Assembly (NCBI RefSeq): GCF_910592395.1
Contig: NC_088317.1
Span: forward strand, 3,844,001-3,908,000
Direction of reading: 5' to 3'
From: Lineus longissimus
Lineage: Eukaryota > Nemertea > Pilidiophora > Heteronemertea > Lineidae
Length of the DNA: 64,000 nucleotides
Below the pieces are notes generated by a model. The model was not told where the DNA came from and did not search any database. It saw nothing but the letters and a program-made list of their open reading frames with translations. The position numbers and the translations under genes are program-made. Below, in pieces: positions 21,220-34,235 of the stretch; position 1 is the stretch's first letter, and each line of letters starts with the position of its first letter.

Positions 21220-23386
21220 TTAACCTGGCTTTATATGCAGAGTCACTTCAGCCTCAGTTTCCTCAACTTCAGCCTCAGTTTCCATACCATGGTTAGGAGT
21301 CACTTCAACCTCAGTTTCCTCAGCATTCTGCAGTGCCAAAGTCTCCTCAGGTTTAATCTTACATATCTTTTCATGACTACGAACACCCGCTTTATGCCGA
21401 AAATCTTTTCCACAGAATCTGCACTTGTATGGTTTTTCCCCAGTATGGATAAGCATGTGCACATTATAACCATGTTTCTTTGAAAATGCCATTCCACACA
21501 CTTCACACTTGAATTTTCTTTCCCCAGTATGGATAAGTTCATGCCCTGCTAAAGCTCTCTTTTTCTCAAAGACTTTTCCACAAGTCCCACATTCAAAACT
21601 TTGCCCCCCAACGTGTCCCTTACGATGCAAACGAAGATAGCTTTGCGTCGAAAACGATTTTTCACAAATTTCACATTTATGCGGGTTTTTACCCTCAGTG
21701 TGGACACGTTGGTGTTCGAGCAACCGCGCCCTTTTGTTAAAACCCTTACCACACGTCCGGCATTGAAAACCTTTTTGACCATGCGCTTCAGGGATATGTT
21801 TTACTAACTCGTTCTTTATGGCAAATTTCACCCCACAAGTTTCACACTGGAACTTAAGATTGGAATGTTGGTACTCGTGTTTTGTGCACGCAGCTTTCGT
21901 TCTAAAATCTTTTGTACAGTGTTGACACTTATACGGCCTCTCCCCAGTGTGGGTCAAAATGTGACTATCTATATCCCGTCTTCTCGGAAAAGCCATGTCA
22001 CAGAATTCACACTTGAACCGTTTCTCACAATGGAACTCTTCATGAACAGTTAATTCATCAAGATTAACGAATACAAAGTCACATTTTTTACACTTGAATA
22101 GTTTCTTGCCCTTGTGAACATTTTGATGTGCTGCTAGAGCACTTTGTTCCTCAAAGACAGTCCGACATATTGTGCACATATATCTACACTTGAATGGTGT
22201 TTTTTTACGCGTACTTCGTTGTTCTTTTTCTGTCGAACTTGACTGTTTGTTCTTTGTGATGATAAAATGGTCTTCGTCAGTTTCAGGGGGACAGACTGCA
22301 AAGGAAATAGACAAGGACATGTGAAAATTAGGACACATACATCAGAGATTAACTGCTGTACTAATTAATTTTGGTATACTCATTAATTATAGCTGGTTGA
22401 AGATGATACCTTATGCAAATCACTGACGTGTGAGGAGCAGCACTCACCAGTGGCAGTTGATGTTCCAGTCATATTTAAATTTCCAGTGTTATCAACCTCC
22501 CAGTGTTGAATCATCGAATCCTGAAAACAGGGGATAACAAGCTTTCAGCAAATTAAAAATTTTACTAGAACATTTCCACTGCCCCCCCCCTCACTCAGCC
22601 ATTTAAGGGAGGCGTGTTCAAAATGACACCTTCGCCCTGAAAATTGAACAGACACACTGGTACCTAAGGTATCTGACTGAGGAAAGGCGGGCTCCATAGC
22701 CAAGTCCAGCAGAATTTTCTCATTTTACTTACCTCCGGTTCCATCTTCACATCCGCTCCACATAACTGATCATCCACATCAATCCTCAACAGAACCTTCC
22801 CAACTACAGCTGCATCACCACGACTAGAGACTCCATCCCCCAAGTCAAGAGAATCACGAGAACAATCAGCCAACATGCCATCATGGACTGAGCTATTGAG
22901 TTCAGGGTCTGCATCACTTTCACACACCGATTCGTGTTCAGTTTTGATCGTTTCGCAATCGACTACCAAGCTTTGTGGTTCAGACACTGGATATGGACCA
23001 ACTCTCATATGAGAATGTTCCACTGAATCTTGAAATATGAGCTCGTCATCACTTTCAAATTCTTGTTCAGTTTTGATCGTCTCGCAATCGACGTCAAAGT
23101 GCTCGGGTTCTCTTTCCGCGCCAGAATAAGATGCAGCTTCCACCGATTGATGATATCCCTGCTCGTCATTCGTAGCCATCTCATCATAATCTGGAAGTTC
23201 TTTTTTTACATGACCCACGATGCTGGCTTCATTTGCACTTTGGCTATGTTCAGTTATGTCAGTCTCTGTCTGAGTTGTCCTACCGGGATTATCCGGAGCC
23301 CTCTTAAAAGTTTGCTCCACCTGTTTCACTGCAGTCGTGTACTCAGACACTTCTTTTCTAATCATCTCCCTCAGAGAAAGAGCCAT
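21220..23386 (-). CDS. C2H2 zinc-finger protein (10 fingers), paralogue of the plus-strand locus
   Basis: Exons 23386-22733, 22520-22448 and 22295-21220 join in phases 0 and 1 to 600 aa. The chosen ATG (MALSLREM) has a better context than an in-frame ATG at 23425. Exon 1 is acidic, with SUMO-type sites VKKE, IKTE (twice, in a repeated VDCETIKTE block) and VKME, and ends near LRIDVDDQLCG. Exon 2 encodes IQHWEVDNTGNL. The terminal exon starts VCPPE and carries ten fingers (CTIC, CKKC, CEFC, CQHC, CETC, CRTC, CEIC, CGTC, CEVC, CRFC), the last with a C in place of the final H, then an acidic ETEVEV tail. Exon order, phases and the IDVxDxLxG and QHWxxxxxGxL motifs match the gene at 14447, so the two are paralogues. 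Predicted nuclear transcription factor. Confidence 0.9.
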
Positions 23387-23425
23387 TTTCCTTTTTACTT
23401 TGTCGTTAGTAATTAGTAATGTCAT

Positions 23426-23873
23426 GTATGTAATGGCAAACCCAAGCTACCCTACACCACTAATGCACTATGTACATGATGTATTACCTACACATAATGT
23501 ACATTTGGATTTGTTATCAGTTTTTTTATGTGTTCTGGGAAACTCACCATCGCGAATGTCTATTTCATTGAACGATAGTTATGTTCTATAACGAATTCAC
23601 CATATAAAGATGTTGCTTTTTCAGCAATTAATGATCAGAAAACGAAAATAAAATTGCTCAAAATCGGCTGAAATTATCGCGTCGCGCTAAACAATGGTAC
23701 TTCTGTTAGGTTTATTTGAGTTTGCGCAACGAACCAACGAAATGGGGATCGCCCATTATTTGTCACCACCCAATGAGAAAAACCTCTGTTCTACTCCTCT
23801 CTACCGAAACAAACATTGGTTTCACGTGGGCGCTTAGGCATGCTGGGAGTTGAGTAGGCCCAGCTGACCGGGG
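23426..23873. other. 5' flank of the minus-strand zinc-finger gene
   Basis: Likely promoter of the gene starting at 23386. AT-rich; no specific element is certain and no ORF looks coding. Confidence 0.4.
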
Positions 23874-24302
23874 TCAGCAGGTGAGAAGTTCACCAGTGCG
23901 GATATATTCATGAGACTTAAACTTTTTAATTTGTTTAAATTTCTTACCACAATTGAAACATTTTGAAGGTTTCTCATCGATATGGATCGATTTATGCTGT
24001 GCTAGAGTACCTCCTGAAAGAAATTCTACACCACAAACAAAACACTTAGATGGTTTTTCATCAGTATGAATACGTTTATGAGTACGAAGACAATCGAATC
24101 CGGTCAGACCTTCAGATTTGCCTTGAGTGGTATTTATTGCGGCAATGTTTGCAAGACCTGCCATGCTGTTCGGGCCTGTACATTTTCGTTGATGAATAAT
24201 CTAATAGTTACGTGTGTAAAAAACACCCAGACATTTTTCACACTTCAAGGTCCTTTTATTAGACTTTTCAGAACACTTCCCACTAACAACTTGATTCGAA
24301 AC
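23874..24302 (-). pseudogene. Decayed C2H2 terminal exon with in-frame TAG
   Basis: After a possible acceptor (GTTTGCAG, exon from 24302) the minus strand reads LKCEKCLGVFYTRNY, then TAG at 24203-24201, then in the same frame HQRKCTGPNSMAGL, a finger lacking its CxxC pair (DCLRTHKRIHTDEKP), two intact CxxC...H...H fingers (CFVC, CFNC) with IDEKP linkers, and a stop. Compared with neighbouring arrays it is short and damaged. Most likely a dead copy of a zinc-finger terminal exon; less likely a short exon of a gene outside the model. Confidence 0.7.
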
Positions 24303-25150
24303 CTGCAAACATTCAAAACAGAATACAATTGCCAACTTTGATAGCATGATATCAGACTTGATTCGGTCGGGTCGCTTAATGGGCAATGGGGAGGTGTTCC
24401 ATAAGAGAGACAATGTTCCATTGTCTCTCCTTGCCTGTGGCGTCTTTGTAGAGTTGTCCATTAAACACTCCTGTCTCCTGCTGGGTAAAACTTCGTGAGA
24501 AAAATGAGTGTTCCTTAATCCAATCTTGCCAGAGTGAGCAGTCCTTCTCGATGGCTTAGGAAGCGATCAGTGCCATAGCAACAGCTGATAACAAGTCTTT
24601 GACGGAGTGCAGCCTCGACACGCAAACAGCGGAGATTGTCATCAGATACTTTGAGACGGACTTTGTGACGATGTGATTCAAAAGCATTTTGTTTACACTT
24701 CACATACAGTGTATACGTAACCATTACACTCACTACGTTGTGTGAGTTAGGAGCACTGTGTTAGCCTATTTCCTTTTCATTTCAGACCAAAAAGCTGTCC
24801 TCGGTACTCCAGTATTCATACTGGAGAAATATCATTCAGGTACGAGAGTATGAAGGACACTTGTTTTGGTCCTGAAGTGGTGGTTTCCATTCAATTTGAC
24901 ATCTGTAATCGGGACACCTCTCAAGGACAGCTTTTGTCAGTCCCGACAGTGTCCTTAATAGAGAGGTTCTACTGTAACTCCTGAAAGTTTTGGCCATGTA
25001 ACAATAGTGTTCTTGAGTCTTAATCCTGGGCAGAGGCTGTTGTGATAGCAATTACCTTGCTCAGTCACAGTAGGTTGTACCTCTCACAGCCGCTGTCCAC
25101 AGTCATTCTCTGATCATATTTACCAGATAAATGAATTAAAGACTTTATAG
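24303..25150. other. Intergenic DNA with a MITE copy
   Basis: No gene visible. Contains the family 1 MITE at 24835-24976. The rest is unique AT-rich sequence. Confidence 0.45.
24835..24976 (+). repeat. MITE family 1 copy, left end eroded
   Basis: Carries CATTCAATTTGACATCTGTA, TTTGTCAGTCCCGACAGTGT and the right end TAATAGAGAGGTTCTACTGTA shared with the full copies. Confidence 0.75.
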
Positions 25151-25684
25151 ACATAAATCATTTTTATTTCTACAATTGATATTGTGCCATAAAACAAGTG
25201 AACTAGGAATATACTCATTACCAATATTCATGAAAATAAAGAACTAAAAGTGATGGTCCACAAAATATCAACCTCTCCTTGTTACAATAAAAGTCCTCTT
25301 AGACCATTTAAAACCTATATGATGCCAAAAAGACAAAGTGCTAAATTGGGTAAGGGAATAAGTAAAAGAATGTTACCTGATACATAGAGATAGGATGCTG
25401 GTGTACAAATGTACAGATGAGACTCTCTCAGCTCCTGGGAGACATACTTTAAACCCTTTTATATTATAAAGATAAAGATAAAGTCATTTTAGCTTCAAAT
25501 AGCATAGGAATGGCGACTTTATTTTTGCATCATAAGGTTTTGAAAATGTTTCGTTGGCCTTGCATTTCAAACCGAAATTTCAAAAGAATTTTCAACAAAC
25601 AACCATCCATCCATATCTACCAGACTTTCATTCCATTTAGTTCCCAAACAACTCTTCTTTAACTGGCCCTTAAGGGACTTCTCA

Positions 25685-25907
25685 TTTAAAAGGGGGCTAT
25701 AGACAGGAGCTCAGGTGTCACATTTCTTGAGTCCAGGTCTCTAGAATGCAGTCAAAGAACTGGGTCTGGTATGACTTAGTGGTTAAATCATTCCTTGTAC
25801 AATGTGCATTGTTCCATTGTACTGTGAGATAGAAGTGGCACCTAGTAGCAACAATGTGAAACATAATCTGGCCTGCCAAGCTGCTGCCTATAGGCTCCCT
25901 TTAAGAG
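25685..25907. repeat. MITE family 2 copy
   Basis: Ends TTTAAAAGGGGGCTATAGAC and CTATAGGCTCCCTTTAAGA are inverted versions of one another. A second copy with the same ends and similar length is at 38742-38950. Confidence 0.65.
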
Positions 25908-27661
25908 ATGTTCAACAGTAATATGTATAGTGTGATATGGGTTTCCAAATAAAAAACAAAATAGGATTGTCATACAAATCATACAATATTAAAATATCTG
26001 TGTCAAATGACGAATTTAATGAAGAATTAATAAAGACCAGTCTTTCATAATTCTTGATTGAACTGATATAAAATGAAGGCACAGATGCAGAGGGGGCACA
26101 GGGGTACCTCTACTACCCCTCTTTTGGAAACAATATTGACTTTTTTTCACTTTATAACCCCCCCTCCCTTTCCAACCTCAGGGATCCCTGCCTAAAGAGG
26201 TACTACTCAGCTTGATGACCATCAATCTGCATCATGGAGACAAGTCCTGGCTTATCTCTAGGGTATGAGATATTAAGTAAAAGGCCACAAAAAAACCAGC
26301 AAAATACTTCATTCATCAAGATGTTACATTTTCTTCTTCATTTAATATGATTATTGTCCAATCCGATATTATGCTCGCCCCTACAAACCCCAATCCATAC
26401 TTTCCCTTGAATGAAAACACCCTTTAAAAATTACTTGTCGTCCTTTAAAAGTTGTGCAACACCAAAAGAATGGGATAACTGTTTTGGTAAAAGTAGAAGA
26501 AAAAAATACGCATGGTCATTATCTGATTCCACCTAGCGATAAAATTGGAGTGAACATAAAAGAACAGAACACACTGTAAGACTTTCAGCTGATTTTGACC
26601 AGAAGAGAGATCACATGTTAGATTTTCAAATGCCAATAAAATGCACAAAATGTACTTAAATCAATGTGATAAAACTTCATTATTTGTTAGAGTTAGCATA
26701 AGACAGTGATCCAAAAAGTATGCTATATTTCCATTTATCTTCCAATACGAAAATCATGAAAACTTCCATTTTTTCAGATATTTTCCAAAATCGCAAAAAT
26801 TAATGGGCCGAAACATTTTGCGGCATACAGTTCATGTTCTCCCTTTGAGCACCAACAAGAAAACTTCCTATCACAGGCCTCTCTCAAAAACACAGACGAT
26901 AAGAAAAATTACCACGATTTCTAAGAAACTGTGCAAAACTGGACACACATATTTGAGATTTTAGTATTATTATTGATTTCTACAAAAGGTGGACTTTCCG
27001 ATCAGAAAATTATTTAACCACATTTTTTCTCGACATGTTCTCAATCTGGATCTACAAATTAAATCCCACAAAAGCCGAAACACACAGTACCATTCAATGG
27101 ATTTATAGTCCAATTCTCAAAAATCCAAAGTCAAACATCTACTCGCTATTTTAAGCATCATATTTTCAATTAAACAGGCCGTCATTCACAAAATCCACAA
27201 CCGCGCCCAACTATAATGTCTCCAAAAGTAAAATGACCACACTCCAGGCAGTTGCTAAGTCCAAAGCACATTATTATCATTTGGCACCTCTGTAGAAAGC
27301 CCTACTTGCCCACACCCAAGGAAAATACAGCAATAAAACCCAATATGCCAGACTCTAGTTCACAACATGGAACTACAGCTAAGTTCTGTATGACGACGTC
27401 AAACCGAAGGCCAAGAATTCAGCAGCTATTTAAGCTATTATTTACCAGCTTTGTTGCAAAACAATTGCACTCTGATATGAATAGTACTAAAAATTGATAA
27501 GTTTTTTAAAAATTTGACAGTTCCGGTGTAACGTTTTTGGTTGTCCTCATGTTTCAGTGTTTCCATACAATTGACAAGACAGCTAGAGCGACCATGACAT
27601 TTCAAAGGGGGAATAGGAGAAAAACGTGTCAATCTGTCTTTAAGCGTTCCCAAATAATGAA

Positions 27662-27728
27662 GGGAAACACTGAGAAAGGGAAACACTGAGAAATGGAAAC
27701 ACTCAAAAATGGAAACACTCAAAAATGT
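27662..27728. repeat. 17-bp tandem repeat, four copies
   Basis: GAAACACTGAGAAAGGG, then copies with GAGAAATG and two with CAAAAATG. Confidence 0.85.
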
Positions 27729-28196
27729 TACACCAGTACTCTCTATCCCTGTCTGTAAGATATAAGAAAAGCAGCAAGGGTTAACATACCAGTACCTCCA
27801 GCTCCATAATTGTATCAAGTTTTAAAACCCTACTCAATTCGTGTACATTTTCAAAGAACAGAGTAGGCCTTTTAAATTTTTGATAAATTATGCATGGGTA
27901 TGTATGATAAATTTGTCAAGAACTACATGGACCAAGTTCATAAATTCTATTACACACAATGATTGTGCTAATGCATGCTGTAAACTTAGTTTTGATTGAA
28001 GCAGAACAGAAATTTTTTTAATTTAGGTTAAGCCACTTTTTATGACAAGACAATGAACAGTATTTTCACTGTCTCTACCCAAAATATCGTATTTTCTATG
28101 AAGCTCCCTCTATTATCAGCGACTGGAACAAGACAATGCTAAATCTTGTTGACTAGATTTACGACAATGATTCGATGACATCCAGTATAGGTGACG

Positions 28197-31100
28197 CTAC
28201 TCCTCTTCGATGACCCTTCGATGCTTTTCACGTAATTTGTTGATGAGAGACTGTGGTAGTGACCCTGGTAAGATGAAGCTATTCTGGAAAAGACGGGACG
28301 TAAAAATGGTTAGGATATTGCAAATCACGGGCACATTTCTTCTTCTTCTTCTTCTTCTATATTGTCAATATCGGTTTTTACCACATTTAGTCCAAAGCAA
28401 GCTCCAAATTCATACCGGGTGGGAAGCATAGCCCTGCCCTGACAGAGGCATTCAGGAACAAGAGAGCAAATGACAGCTTGCACCAGGAAGCCTCTATATT
28501 CATCTGAATAGCTGGGGGGAGTCTGGCCTCCTTCCTCGCCTTGGTAGGCAACCAATCTAAACAGACATAAAACCTGGGCAGTAAATGCCCGGAAATGTCC
28601 ATTGAAGTCGGCTGGGTCCAGTCCTGGCAACGTGGCTAGAAATCAGGACCCAACGCACCTCGGCACAACAGTTATCTGAGCAGCTTGGCCCTGGATCGAC
28701 TGTACGCACAGCACACAACCAATCCTACAACCTCACCTGCATCAAATCATGGCAGTTGAAGGCGATCTTATCCTGCGTCATACCCTTGAAGATTTCTGTG
28801 ATTTCCGGGAAATTCTTGCACTTGAGGAGTTTTTCCTCGTGGAGTTTTACGAGTGTAAGGCTTATGCGGAAGAGCACCTTGGATCCTTCGAACAGGAGAC
28901 TGTCCCATATCCGTAAAACAGACTGGAAACGGACAAGATCGTTAGTCAAAAGATGGAGAAATGATGGTGTATCCTCAAAGGTTTTTCTTCACATGTCGAT
29001 CATTCTGACTGATTTTGTATGGGGTTTTAGTGACGGGACATACACGCACTAGCGGCAGGCTGATTATTCGCTGAATTGAATACACAGTTCCGAAAGAAAG
29101 TATATTATAACACCATCTTGTGAGATCAAGTGAAATTTTGTTGAGGCTAGCTTTCAACACTGCCATGTCTTGTTCAGACCTCGAAGAAGACAAGGTACAG
29201 TGGAACCTCCCTTAGCGGACACCTCTCTATTAAGGACAACCTCTCTATTAAGGACACTGGTTTAAGTCCCAAAGCGGTTGTTTCTATTCATTTTGACCTC
29301 TCTAATCAGGACACCTCTTTTTTAAGGACAGCACTTGTCAGTCCCGAGGGTGTCCTTAATAGAGCAGTTCTACTGTACTGTCGAAAGCTAATCTAAAGAA
29401 AATTTAACGTGATGTACCAAAAATGGTGTCATCACGTAGTGAACACCTCTGTAAGTTACATACCTCTACTGGCAAGACATCAGCAAACAGGCAGATAAAC
29501 CACTTCGTACAAATAAGAGACCAGTGAATTCCTTCACCCGTGATTTTGGCATGGACATTTGGCACTTTGAGTCTGAAAACAACAGAAGACCTGAGTCAAA
29601 TTGTTACCAGTTGATAGTCCAGAGATTGCGCATCATTTACAATCCCAACTTGGATTTTCTCTTTGAGTGTTTTACAGCCATCTAATGACAACACGGTTTC
29701 TGTTATTGGAACATATTCAGTTAATTTTTAGTAGTACCACCTGAGTCCAGGTGGTGAGACTAGTGTAGTTTTACAGAGGACCAACAGGTGGACTTTGCTA
29801 GTTGGTCAGTTCAGTTTGTGTAATGGAGTCAAGTAGACAACTAATATATGCTCTGGAGGAGTAAACTTTATATACCAAGGGTAGGAAGTCAAGGAGACTA
29901 GCAACACGGGCCGGCCCAAAGGATAGGAGCAGGAACAGTAGGACTGCATTGAGTATAAACCCATTTTCAGTTTCAACAGAACTGACCAACATTTCCACAT
30001 TGACACACTACATGTTCTTGAGAATCCAGACGGGACTGGTGGAAGGCGGAAATTACATAGTCATAGTCCAAGTCATGGCCTGCAAATTGAATACCAGATA
30101 TACCAGATGGATTAGCACCCTTGAGGTTTTAACCCCAGCTATACAATACGCTTCTAATCAACCTGGCATCATTTACATAATTACTGAAGATGCATTCAAG
30201 ACTTACTTTATGAGTTCACCAAGCACTTCTTGGTCGGTTTTCAACCCCACCATATCTCTGGCGTAATAATCTGAAAATAACGACACCATCGATGAAATAA
30301 TCAGATTGAAAGCACATATTGGGCTTGAGTTAAGGGGACACTATGAGATGATAGCTAGAGAGACCAAGGGTAGACCCAGAGACTTTCAATTCCCCTTAGC
30401 AGAACCCCTCCAAGAAGGGACTAAAGAATGGACTATAAATACCTGCGAGAGGCCTATGAAAGTCAACAAAGCGAAGAATTGAAATAACTCCTTCCTCACC
30501 TGGCAGTATGTTTGTGACTATTGTATCCAGCAGCCAGAACACCTTGTGGTCATCTCGCACGACTAACAACATCAAAGCAGCAATGAAGTTCAGACCCTAA
30601 AATGAAAAGATGACAGAACTGATAAAGCATTTTGGGGGTTTTAACACAATATTGTGATTGGAGTCTCACATATATATATTACTGCAGTCTTAGAGTCATA
30701 TATTATGTCGGAGTCTTACATATTACTGCTGCTGAAAAGAAACCATGCAGCGGTCAATGTAAACCCTGTAACCCCTCTTGTCAGGCAAGATCTATCTTTC
30801 CAACTTGTGACCGTGTTCTCTATGATCCTCTTTTCAGCCTTGTAAGCGAAGAACATACGAGCAACTCATCACTTATTCCTACCTGACAATATCCTATAGA
30901 TTTATTATGATGACCAAACGCCACCAGGACGTTTTGAAGATGACCACGGAGACTCTTCGGATCCTTTAGATCTTTGAAAAATATGTTTTCTGGGAATGTA
31001 CGATATAAATCTGAAAAAGATGTGAAGTACAATAAAAGCTCTTCCTAAAAACTTACATTTGTCATTTATTCAATTTTTTTTCAAAGTAACTTGCCCTGGG

Positions 31101-34100
31101 TCACAAACAAGGTGGACCATGGCAAGAGAATCAAACCGGGCTCATGAGTCCAACTATAACATTGACAAATCCAGAGAGGCAGTTTTACCCATTTGTATTG
31201 TTTCCATCAGCTGTTGGTCCTTTGGTCCTGATAATAATTTCTGGAATAGATCTGGGTTGGCCTCCATCCTCTCCTGTGCTCCGCTCACACACATCCATAC
31301 CTGCAAAAGCACAGGGACATTGATCAGAAGAAAACTCCCTTTGAAGTCACAGAACACGTGTTTTTTACCTTGATTGTGGCCGGAAAAATTTTCATTTTCA
31401 CCAAATGAAAATCGACAATTTGCATCTGCTTGTCTTTATGGAATATTTATCATCTAATTTTGAAATTGATTTCCAATTTGTGAGCAGGAAAACAAACAAA
31501 CCATTGTTCGTCACCTGTTAGTTTGACAAGTGGATCAGCACTGCATATTGATAATAACAAGACCAAGAGTGAATCGAATGTACTGCTCTCACAGTCTGTG
31601 AGTGAACATTAGCGAAAGGGCTAAAGAAGTATCATAGTCTTACCATAGGCCGGTGTTCATTGGGAATGCCTTTCCGGACGTAACGTTTCACTGGAAGAGA
31701 AAAAGATCAGACTTTCTTCTTGAATGATATGTTGAATAAAAATAACTGAAACATTTAAATGAAACAATACAATGAAATGCAAAACACTAGACCAATAACC
31801 CCCATTGATGCCTATCTCTAGGGCATGTTAACTAAAGAACTCTCATCCTGCCTTGGAGGAGGAAAACTCCATGTAGAATAACACCTCCAAGTGCAGAGTT
31901 TACACTGAAGAAAAAGAAGTATGGAAAGGGTTAGTTTTGTCTTAAAGCAATTACCTTTGACAGATTTCTTGACTCTTTCCTTGTTTTTGACCATGACGTC
32001 CCATTTCGCAGCCCTTCGAGCCAGTACCCGCAGGTAACTGCTCATAAAGTCTTGATACGTCTTATAATCAAAGTCATCTGGCCGCTCAAACCCATATGTG
32101 TCAAACTCACTGAAATAATTAGAAAAATATTAAAACATTCTCTCCAATAAAAGACCGTGCCATAGAATCAAATGATACACTGCTGCTTCAAATTCAGTGC
32201 ATTTGGGCTGACAATAAAGCTTTCATGATGAAAATGACCAAACATTTCCACTGCATTTTCAGTTCAATTCTACATTGAAGCCATTCTTTTCAAAATAGCA
32301 GAGATGGATGTATCTCGTTTTGTGACAGAGATACCTCACTCATTTTGTGCTGAAACTCTTCATATCTTCACTGGACAGAACAGGAGGCAGGTCAACATAA
32401 TCAGCATGGTTGCATTCAATCATAAAGCTGTCACTTTCACTGTCATTCAATCATCACTATTCCTATTAACTGAATAAAGAAACCTTGCCACCAGCTGCTA
32501 TGTACAACAATGACATTATATTGGCTCAGTTCTAATCTATCAAATTTGATCTCTCTAATTCTAAATCAGGACACCTCCTTATTAAGGACAGTATTTGTCA
32601 GTCCCGAGGGAGTATACGATTGGATACCCTTGACTTGTAGAGCTAACAAAAGCTACATTTAGATCACAACATTATAAATACATATCCGCAGTTTCTTATA
32701 GAGGCAGTATTCACATGTGACTAAACTCAAGCATTTGGGTTCAACAACATCAAAAATGGAATGTGACAATATATGAAGGGTGACATTTACGTGGAATTTC
32801 ATTTCAGCGATATCTATTCTATTTTAAGCAGGTCAAATCAGCATGTCACTAAGAAGAAACATGAAATAATTAAGGCCCAAGAGATTAGGCCAAGCTTGAG
32901 GGTCTATACTGACAAAATTGGTGACTGACCAATATGACAAACAACAGGTGATACTGATATACATTGTACCGTACTAAAACTCAGACAAAACCAGCAACAT
33001 ATATTGAGAAATGAAATAAACATCAGCAGCTCAGATGTCAAATCTGAGTGATGTAAATACTTAAGTTAATTTGATTTGGCCTGACATTAGTCATAAGGCT
33101 GCCTTGTGGAATGAGCCATTATCAAGACTAAGAATGAGGAAGCATAGTGTCGATATTATTCATTTGAAGTCAGAAAAATCGACGTAGATGTACATGTATT
33201 GTTAATTGTGAGTGTATTGTGATGAGCTACCATTGGTTTTGTTGTCAGGAACTGGTTTTGTGTGAGTTTATCACAAATGATTTAGTCAAGATGATTCACA
33301 ATATTTTGTGAACACTCTTTCCAACTTACAAAGCAGACATAAGCCTGCTACTCCTTGCTTTTGGTCGAGTGGAGGACGCACTCAAGCCATGTTTGCTGCC
33401 AGAAACACATGAAAAACAAATCAGTTTTGATATTTATTTCCAAGTATATTCAATCATATTAGTAAACCCTTGAAATTGTCTTATTAAGGTCTTTGCCTCT
33501 GTGTACCGTCACTCTTATTTCCAGATCACCTCCTGGTCCAATAGTGGCATAGTATAATTTTTGAATGTGAGGCTTATTGCCATTGTCACCTTATACTAGG
33601 GCTAGCCCTTGACAGTTCCCTGGTAGCCATATCTGTCAATCTGTTCTGTAGCTTACTGAATAATCCCGCAACCTCACATCCAGGACAGTGTTTGAGATCC
33701 TAGTTACGGCTTGCAATAGTTTTACTTAAGGAATGGGAAAAAAGGTAGTGTGTAGCGCGAACGGTCAGCAAGGGAAAAGTCAAAATAGTCTAGATAAGAT
33801 AGGAGTCCCGAACTGTTGCCAGGGCTATGCCTAGGCCCTAGGGCTGGGAGGATTCTCATCATTCTAATGGAAACCAACGCGTCACCATGATATGCCCAGT
33901 AGCCTTTATGCCCTGCATATACATGTACGAGTAGATATTGCCTCATACATTGTCATATCCATGTACATACATACATCTGTACATGTACCTGCATGTATCA
34001 GTGTATGTATATGCAGGGTGACTCACTCCCACTACTACCTAGGACATGTCACAAAATAAATGAGCTATAATCTATCGATAGCAACTTCGATCTTCGTGAT

Positions 34101-34235
34101 CTTACATTTTCTAAATAAACCATACATATGTCTTTCATTGTGCAAATGCACATGACTCAGAAAAGTATCAGAGTGGAGAAATCGGGTGTTTTTTTATAAG
34201 ATTTTGAAGGAAAACTACCTGTGGGTTGCCGCCAT
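28197..34235 (-). CDS. GRTP1: Growth hormone-regulated TBC protein 1 (Rab GAP)
   Basis: Eleven coding exons on the minus strand: 34235-34219, 33395-33330, 32109-31955, 31690-31644, 31300-31189, 31010-30883, 30596-30500, 30270-30207, 29572-29464, 28922-28737, 28283-28197 (355 aa; all phases agree). The protein matches GRTP1 along its length: DTYGFERPDDFDY near the N-terminus, KRYVRKGIP, VWMCVSGAQ, then the TBC domain. Both catalytic fingers are intact: IQMDLYR (IxxDxxR, Arg about 136) and GYCQG (YxQ, Gln about 175). WFICLFADVLPVE and VLRIWDSLLFEGSK follow. TBC proteins stimulate GTP hydrolysis by Rab GTPases in membrane traffic. The first coding exon has only 17 bases (MAATH plus two bases); it was chosen because its phase and GT donor fit exon 2. 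The gene is divergent from ferritin, 183 bases away. A MITE fragment lies in the second intron and a full copy in the ninth. Confidence 0.93.
28337..28359 (+). repeat. TTC microsatellite
   Basis: About seven TTC/CTT units in the last intron of GRTP1. Confidence 0.85.
29196..29378 (+). repeat. MITE family 1, full copy
   Basis: 183 bases including flanking TA at both ends. Terminal repeats: TACAGTGGAACCTCCCTTAG at the left and TAATAGAGCAGTTCTACTGTA at the right. TA flanks and CAGT(G/A)GAAC-type ends fit a non-autonomous Tc1/mariner/pogo-like element (inference). Located in an intron of GRTP1. Confidence 0.9.
32535..32612 (+). repeat. MITE family 1 fragment
   Basis: Matches only the inner part: TTTGATCTCTCTAAT, ATCAGGACACCTCCTTATTA and TTTGTCAGTCCCGAGGGAG. 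Both ends are lost. Lies in a GRTP1 intron. Confidence 0.7.

Larger units (their letters stand above)
25151..28196 (-). other. Probable long 3' UTR of GRTP1
   Basis: About 3 kb of AT-rich DNA with no coding signal directly after the GRTP1 stop codon. AATAAA on the minus strand (TTTATT at 25163-25168) is a candidate end. It contains a family 2 MITE (25685-25907) and a four-copy 17-base repeat (27662-27728). Inference only; a nearer poly(A) site could be used. Confidence 0.4.

Noticed and set aside
23387-23425. Upstream ATG of the minus-strand zinc-finger gene
   Set aside because: In frame, but with weaker context than the ATG at 23386; the 13 added residues look unremarkable. It cannot be excluded.
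28325-28630. Extra GRTP1 exon between exons 10 and 11
   Set aside because: The TBC protein is continuous across 28737 to 28283 in phase 0, and the ORF here has no fitting splice sites or similarity.
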